Origin: WJKG01 sp964627305
GTDB lineage: Bacteria > Zixibacteria > MSB-5A5 > GN15 > FEB-12
Length of the DNA stretch: 64,000 nt
Assembly (NCBI GenBank): GCA_964627305.1
Contig: CAZVHP010000005.1
Location: 1 to 64,000 of the forward strand
Direction: 5' to 3'
Shown here: positions 59,507 to 64,000 of the stretch, piece by piece
Numbering within the stretch: position 1 is the stretch's first letter
Layout of the letters: each line of letters starts with the position of its first letter
Translations under genes and position numbers: made by a program
Notes under the pieces: model-generated
Database searches by the model: none
What the model was told of the DNA's origin: nothing
What the model saw: only the letters and a program-made list of their open reading frames with translations

Positions 59507-62011
59507 CTATCTCACTACAATGTTGAGGATTCTCCCCGGCACATAGATCTTCTTTATAACTGCCCGGCCTTCCGTGAACGCTCGAACCTTGTCGCTTTGC
59601 AGCGCTTCCTGTTCAATAGCCTCCTGGGCGGCATCCGGCGCTACCTTGACCGTGTCCCGAAGCTTCCCGTTGACCTGAATGGCGATTTCGATGAGATCGC
59701 CGATCACCGCGTCCTTGTCGAACTCCGGCCATTCTGATGCAAACACGGATCGTGTGGTGCCCGCGATCTCCCATAGCTCTTCAGCCAGATGCGGTGCAAG
59801 TGGCGCCACCATTTGAATAGTCTTCAGAACAATCTGATCATTCAGCTCGTCATTGCTGATTTCGGCCCGTTCGAAATCGCGGATCAGCTCCATAAGAGCG
59901 GCGATGGCTGTGTTGAACTGAAGCCGATCGAAGCTTTCGGACACCTTCTTGACCGTCTGATTGAGCTTGACGTATATGGAACGTTCGGATGCGGTGAGAT
60001 CATTCTGGCTAAAGTGCTGCTTTAAGTCCGGCTGGCTGCCGCGATACCTTTGGTGCAGGGGGAACAGCTTGTTGACGACGAACTTCTCGACCCCGGTCAC
60101 CGTATCAGCACTCCAGAGAACTTCCTTCTCCGATGGAGCCGTGAAGAACATGGCCAGCCGACTGACATCAACTCCTCGCTGGTCCATCAGCTCCAGCGGC
60201 GAGACGACATTGCCTTTGGACTTGGACATCACCTCGCCGCTGGCATCCATCACCATGCCATGGTTGAACAGACGTGTGGCGGGCTCGATAGAGTCCAACA
60301 GCCCAAGATCGTGCATCACCTTATGGAAAAAGCGGAAGTAGATCAGGTGTCCCGTGGCGTGGGTAACGCCTCCGACATACAGATCCACCGGCAGCCAGGC
60401 ATTGGCCTTTCTGCTGTCGAAGGGCTGTCGGGGGTTGTGTGGATCTGCGTAACGCATGTAATACCATGATGAGCAGACGAAGGTGTCCATAGTGTCCGGA
60501 TCACGCTGCGCCTCTCCCCCGCATTCCGGGCAGGTTACGTTCATGAATTCGGGAATGTCGGCCAACGGTGATCTTCCCTCGGGAAGATACTTCGCGACGT
60601 TGGGAAGCCTGACCGGCAGATCGTTCTCGGGGACGGCCACCGGACCACACTTCGGGCAGTGGATAATGGGAATGGGACAGCCCCAGTATCGCTGACGAGA
60701 GATCGACCAGTCCTTCAACTTGTAGTTCACTTTGCCCCGGCCAAACCCCTGACTTTCAGCGTACTCTGTTACCTTCCCAATAGCTTCCCTGCCTGCCAGG
60801 CCATCAAAGCCGTCAGAGTTCACCATTGGTCCATAGTCGGTGAAGGCGTCCTCCATCCGCGCCGGATCAAGCGAAGTGTGCTCATCCGGATGGATGACGA
60901 TTTTGATGGGGATTCCATACTTTCGGGCAAAGGCAAAGTCCCTGGTGTCGTGGGCGGGGACAGCCATAACGGCGCCGGTACCATAGCCGGCAAGGACATA
61001 GTCGGCAACCCAGAGCTGCACCTTCTGACCGTTGAACGGGTTGATGGCGTATTTCCCGGTGAACACACCATCCTTCTCCTCGTTGGCGGCGGACCGCTCG
61101 ACATCCGACCTCATTAGTGCCTTCTGCTGGTACTTTCTGACCCGTGCCGCGTACTCTCCCTCAAGGTTGAGTCGGCCTATAAGTTCGGACTCGGGAGAGA
61201 TGGCCATAAAGGTCACGCCGTATATGGTGTCCGGCCTCGTAGTGAAAACAGGCAGTTTCTCGCCTGTCTGCTCGATTGTGAAGTCAATCTCGGCGCCGTA
61301 GGATCGCCCGATCCACTCCTTTTGCATCTTCTTGACATTGTCAGGCCACTGATCGAGCGTATCCAGATCATCGATTAATCGGTCGGCATAGTCGGTGATC
61401 CGGAAATACCAGCCCATCAGCTCCTTTTTTTCGACCTTGGCGCCAGAGCGTTCGGCAATGCCGTTGATGACCTGCTCATTGGCCAGCACAGTCTTGTCAA
61501 CCGGGTCCCAGTTGATCCAGCCCTTCTTCTGGAACGCCAGTCCCCGCTTGAACATCTGGAGAAACATCCACTGCGTCCACCGGTAGTAGTCGGGGAGGCA
61601 GGTTGCAATCTCTCGAGTCCAGTCGTAGGAGACACCCACACTCTTCAGGGTTGAACGGGAGACCTCGATATTGCTGAGCGTCCATTGCTCCGGATGGATA
61701 TTGCGCTTGATGGCAGCATTCTCGGCGGGCAGCCCGAACGCGTCCCAGCCGAACGGGTGAAGGACATCGCGTCCCTTCATCATTTGCTGGCGGGCCACCG
61801 CGTCACCAATGATGTAGTTGCGGAAGTGTCCCATGTGGATATCGCCCGACGGATAAGCGAACATGACGAGCATGTAGAACTTCTTGCTCTTATCCGGCAT
61901 GTCCGAAGAGACGAACTGCTGTCGCTGATCCCACAGGTGCTGCCACTTGGACTCTATCGTCTTGAATTCGTACTTTCTTTGTGTCTGACTTTGACTTTGC
62001 ATGGATGTCAT
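59507..62011 (-). CDS. leuS: Leucyl-tRNA synthetase
   Basis: Charges tRNA-Leu. About 834 residues from ATG 62011 (GAGG just upstream, only three bases away); ATG 62002 fits the same site with 12 bases, and ATG 62029 would start almost at the transcription start. Class I motifs: FAYPSGDIHMGHFRNYIIGD (HIGH), a CP1 editing domain around TFMAISPES and GTGAVMAVPAHDTRDFAFA, VMSKSKGNVVSP (KMSKS; Val instead of Lys at the first position), and a C-terminal anticodon-binding helical region. Bacterial type. Confidence 0.96.
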   Translation of the reverse strand: MTSMQSQSQTQRKYEFKTIESKWQHLWDQRQQFVSSDMPDKSKKFYMLVMFAYPSGDIHMGHFRNYIIGDAVARQQMMKGRDVLHPFGWDAFGLPAENAAIKRNIHPEQWTLSNIEVSRSTLKSVGVSYDWTREIATCLPDYYRWTQWMFLQMFKRGLAFQKKGWINWDPVDKTVLANEQVINGIAERSGAKVEKKELMGWYFRITDYADRLIDDLDTLDQWPDNVKKMQKEWIGRSYGAEIDFTIEQTGEKLPVFTTRPDTIYGVTFMAISPESELIGRLNLEGEYAARVRKYQQKALMRSDVERSAANEEKDGVFTGKYAINPFNGQKVQLWVADYVLAGYGTGAVMAVPAHDTRDFAFARKYGIPIKIVIHPDEHTSLDPARMEDAFTDYGPMVNSDGFDGLAGREAIGKVTEYAESQGFGRGKVNYKLKDWSISRQRYWGCPIPIIHCPKCGPVAVPENDLPVRLPNVAKYLPEGRSPLADIPEFMNVTCPECGGEAQRDPDTMDTFVCSSWYYMRYADPHNPRQPFDSRKANAWLPVDLYVGGVTHATGHLIYFRFFHKVMHDLGLLDSIEPATRLFNHGMVMDASGEVMSKSKGNVVSPLELMDQRGVDVSRLAMFFTAPSEKEVLWSADTVTGVEKFVVNKLFPLHQRYRGSQPDLKQHFSQNDLTASERSIYVKLNQTVKKVSESFDRLQFNTAIAALMELIRDFERAEISNDELNDQIVLKTIQMVAPLAPHLAEELWEIAGTTRSVFASEWPEFDKDAVIGDLIEIAIQVNGKLRDTVKVAPDAAQEAIEQEALQSDKVRAFTEGRAVIKKIYVPGRILNIVVR

Positions 62012-62041
62012 GATCCTCAATCGAGCCATCGTTGATTGCCC

Positions 62042-62070
62042 ATATTATCACAATCGGTCCGGAAGTCCAA
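62042..62070 (-). promoter_or_regulatory. Sigma70-type promoter of leuS
   Basis: Minus strand: TTGGAC (62065-62070), 17 bases, TAATAT (62042-62047). Transcription starts near 62035. No T-box fold fits in the short leader. Confidence 0.75.
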
Positions 62071-62159
62071 CATTTTATCGGTTAGCGCGGACGAATCCCG
62101 CCGATGCTCACAGGCAGGTTCCCATTGGGCGTTCGGTATTGGCCTACGAGTTTCAGCCG

Positions 62160-63440
62160 CTATAACGCAGCCTCCACCTCGTTCCGATCGACCGGGCCCA
62201 GAGCGACCAGGGCCAGTTGGTTCTCATCGAGGCAGTGCACGGCGGCCTCACGGAGGGCGGCCGGCGTGACCCTGTCGATTTGATCGAGCGTCTGTGCAAG
62301 ACTCTGATACTCACCCAACATAAGCTCTTGACGCGCAATGCGGTTCATGCGATTACCGGTTGACTCCATCCCGAGGATTAGGTGCCCTTTGAGTTGACTT
62401 TTGACCGAATCAAGGCTTGCCGACGAAATAGATCGCCTTTTGAGCCTGCGTTTCTCGGCGAGGAGAACCTCAATGGCCTGCCTGACGTGAGTTTTGTCGG
62501 TGGCCAGGTATGTTCCGAAAACACCGGCATCGCTGTAGAAATCGTGGAAACTGAACACAGTGTAGGCCAGCCCGTGGCGCTCGCGAATCTTCTGAAAGAG
62601 CACCGAAGACATCCCTCCGCCAAGGTAGGAATTCAGGATCAGCACAGGTACTCGCAAAGGGTGACCATACGGTATCCCCGGAAAGCCGATACTGACGTGT
62701 GTCTGAGCGTTGTCATCCGGTCGCGTGACAACCGTCCGTCGCTCTTTGCGAGCCGCCGGCAGTGGGGCATGAGCCTCGCCCTGAGGAAAGGCAAACATCT
62801 TGCGTACCTTGCGGACAAATCCATCATGCGAGATTGCCCCGGTGGCCGCAATAACGATCGAGCCGGAACGATAGTTTCGATTGATGAAGCCGGTCAGTCT
62901 TGAGCGTGGCATAGTACTGACTGTTTGAATTGTCCCGAGAATGGGACGACCAATAGGGTGCCCCTGCCAATATGCTTCTGAGAACAAGTCGTGGATGTGA
63001 TCGGAAGGTGTATCGATCGACTCCTTGATCTCTTCACATATGACTTGCCGCTCGCGGTCGAGGTTGACCCTGGTCAACTGCGAGTTCATAATGATATCGG
63101 AGAGGACATCAAGAGCTAAATCCAGATACTCGTCAAGAATCCTGCAGGTGAAACAGGTATTCTCACGCGACGTGAAGGCGTTGATCGTTCCTCCTGCCGA
63201 CTCCAGTTGTGAAGCAATCTGAGCGGCCTTGCGCCTCTTGGTCCCCTTGAAGAACATGTGCTCGATGAAGTGCGATACTCCGCGTTCATGGTCACTCTCA
63301 TAGCGGGATCCCACATTGATCCACACGCCCAGTGAAATGGAACGGACTGAGGGCAGGTATTCTGTTACCACCCTCAGTCCGCTGCGAAGCACGGTCTTCC
63401 GAAACAAGGAAGTATCGCGAGCCCTTCTCGATGTGGCCAT
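62160..63440 (-). CDS. M16 family zinc peptidase (pitrilysin type)
   Basis: A 426-residue protease of the processing-peptidase type. VSHFIEHMFFKGTKRR contains the inverted HxxEH zinc motif; the third ligand lies in QVICEEIKESID. The second, inactive-like half (about 200-426) completes the clam-shell. It lies five bases downstream of pnp, an arrangement common in many bacteria. No signal peptide is visible. Confidence 0.95.
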   Translation of the reverse strand: MATSRRARDTSLFRKTVLRSGLRVVTEYLPSVRSISLGVWINVGSRYESDHERGVSHFIEHMFFKGTKRRKAAQIASQLESAGGTINAFTSRENTCFTCRILDEYLDLALDVLSDIIMNSQLTRVNLDRERQVICEEIKESIDTPSDHIHDLFSEAYWQGHPIGRPILGTIQTVSTMPRSRLTGFINRNYRSGSIVIAATGAISHDGFVRKVRKMFAFPQGEAHAPLPAARKERRTVVTRPDDNAQTHVSIGFPGIPYGHPLRVPVLILNSYLGGGMSSVLFQKIRERHGLAYTVFSFHDFYSDAGVFGTYLATDKTHVRQAIEVLLAEKRRLKRRSISSASLDSVKSQLKGHLILGMESTGNRMNRIARQELMLGEYQSLAQTLDQIDRVTPAALREAAVHCLDENQLALVALGPVDRNEVEAAL

Positions 63441-63445
63441 AACGG

Positions 63446-64000
63446 CTAACGGCGATTCCCGGAGCGTGCCCTTCGATCGTGGCGCCCGCGTCCGCCCCGG
63501 TCGCCACCGCCCGGACCACTGTCGTCGTCACTGTCGTCGCCGCCTCCCATAAGGGCCTTGCGAGACAACCGAATCTTGCCATCGGGGTCAATGCTGATCA
63601 CCTTGACATCGAGACGATCGCCGACATTGAGCACATCTTCCACCTTCTCGATACGCCGGGTATCGATTTCCGAAATGTGCAGCAGACCATCGGTGCCGGG
63701 GAGTATCTCAACGAAAGCCCCGAAGGTGGTCGTGCGACGGACGATCCCGTTGTAGATCTTGTATAACTCGGCTTCCTCGGCAATGGCCAGTACGCGCTCG
63801 GCTGCCGCACGTCCGGCGGCTGCATCGACCGATGCAATGAGCACCGTGCCATCATCGTTGATATCCACCTTAGCGCCGGTTTCCTCAACAATGGCACGGA
63901 TGACTTTTCCGCCGGGGCCAATCACATCACCAATCTTGGACGGGCTGATCTTGATGGTGAGAATGCGCGGAGCATATTCAGAGAGCTGGTCACGATGTTT
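63446..64000 (-). CDS. pnp: Polynucleotide phosphorylase, C-terminal part (runs off the window)
   Basis: Only the last 184 codons are present; the gene enters from beyond 64000 on the minus strand. From the edge: SEYAPRILTIKISPSKIGDV leads into the KH domain (IGPGGKVIRAIVEETGAKVDI), then the S1 domain (VRRTTTFGAFVEILPGTDGLLHISEI), and a low-complexity Asp/Gly/Arg tail. 3'-to-5' RNA degradation and tailing. Immediately followed by the M16 peptidase gene. Confidence 0.95.
   Translation of the reverse strand, partial: KHRDQLSEYAPRILTIKISPSKIGDVIGPGGKVIRAIVEETGAKVDINDDGTVLIASVDAAAGRAAAERVLAIAEEAELYKIYNGIVRRTTTFGAFVEILPGTDGLLHISEIDTRRIEKVEDVLNVGDRLDVKVISIDPDGKIRLSRKALMGGGDDSDDDSGPGGGDRGGRGRHDRRARSGNRR

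Overview
The window looks like a chromosomal segment of a Gram-negative, didermal bacterium of moderately high GC content. The taxon is inferred. A secreted protein with SBBP, thrombospondin type 3 and dockerin-like repeats, lipoprotein and OmpA-type envelope proteins, TPR/Ig-like lipoproteins and a DUF5752-trehalose operon together point to the FCB-side candidate phyla, with Zixibacteria or a relative as my best guess. The genetic code is standard. Several clear sigma70-type promoters (TTGACA-like, 17-18 bp, TATAAT-like) and Shine-Dalgarno sites could be read directly.

Layout. (1) 1-3755: an unannotatable edge, then a large minus-strand secreted repeat protein. (2) 4321-11880: a plus-strand array of five DUF4402 secreted proteins plus one odd small secreted protein, followed by a PapD-like periplasmic chaperone and a fimbrial-usher-like outer membrane protein. 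I read this as a non-canonical chaperone-usher surface-fibre system with DUF4402 proteins as subunits. (3) 11902-16122, minus: a trehalose operon (DUF5752 protein, TreT-like synthase, OtsB, OtsA), then tRNA-Thr(CGT). (4) 16626-33744, plus: an aminotransferase, a DapF-family protein with both catalytic cysteines replaced by serine, and a tight trp/aro supercluster: trpE-trpG-trpD-(MFS pseudogene)-trpC-trpF-trpB-trpA-argS-aroF-aroA-aroE-aroK-aroB-aroQ, often with 4-base start/stop overlaps. It encodes all steps from chorismate to tryptophan and all shikimate steps except chorismate synthase.

(5) 33752-45802: a lipoprotein that looks like a dead M2/M3-type metallopeptidase, a MATE transporter, an exported glutathione-peroxidase homologue, tRNA-Leu(CAA), a class A penicillin-binding protein, tyrosyl-tRNA synthetase, a TPR protein overlapping an Ig-like lipoprotein, and an OmpA/Pal-like lipoprotein. 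(6) 45936-48828: a sugar ABC importer (two permeases and a binding protein, no ATPase). (7) 48968-51832: four consecutive uncharacterised membrane proteins (DUF6754-like first) that look like one complex, then a tiny zinc-ribbon protein and a DUF72 protein. (8) 52968-64000: an ABC-2 exporter pair, a D,D-carboxypeptidase-like protein, two nucleotide-sugar enzymes, a family 2 glycosyltransferase, leucyl-tRNA synthetase, an M16 peptidase and the C-terminal end of polynucleotide phosphorylase.

The most interesting items are the DUF4402 chaperone-usher-like locus, the Ser/Ser DapF homologue next to trpE, the inactive-looking metallopeptidase lipoprotein, the four-gene membrane cluster and the single in-frame TGA that splits the MFS gene inside the trp operon.
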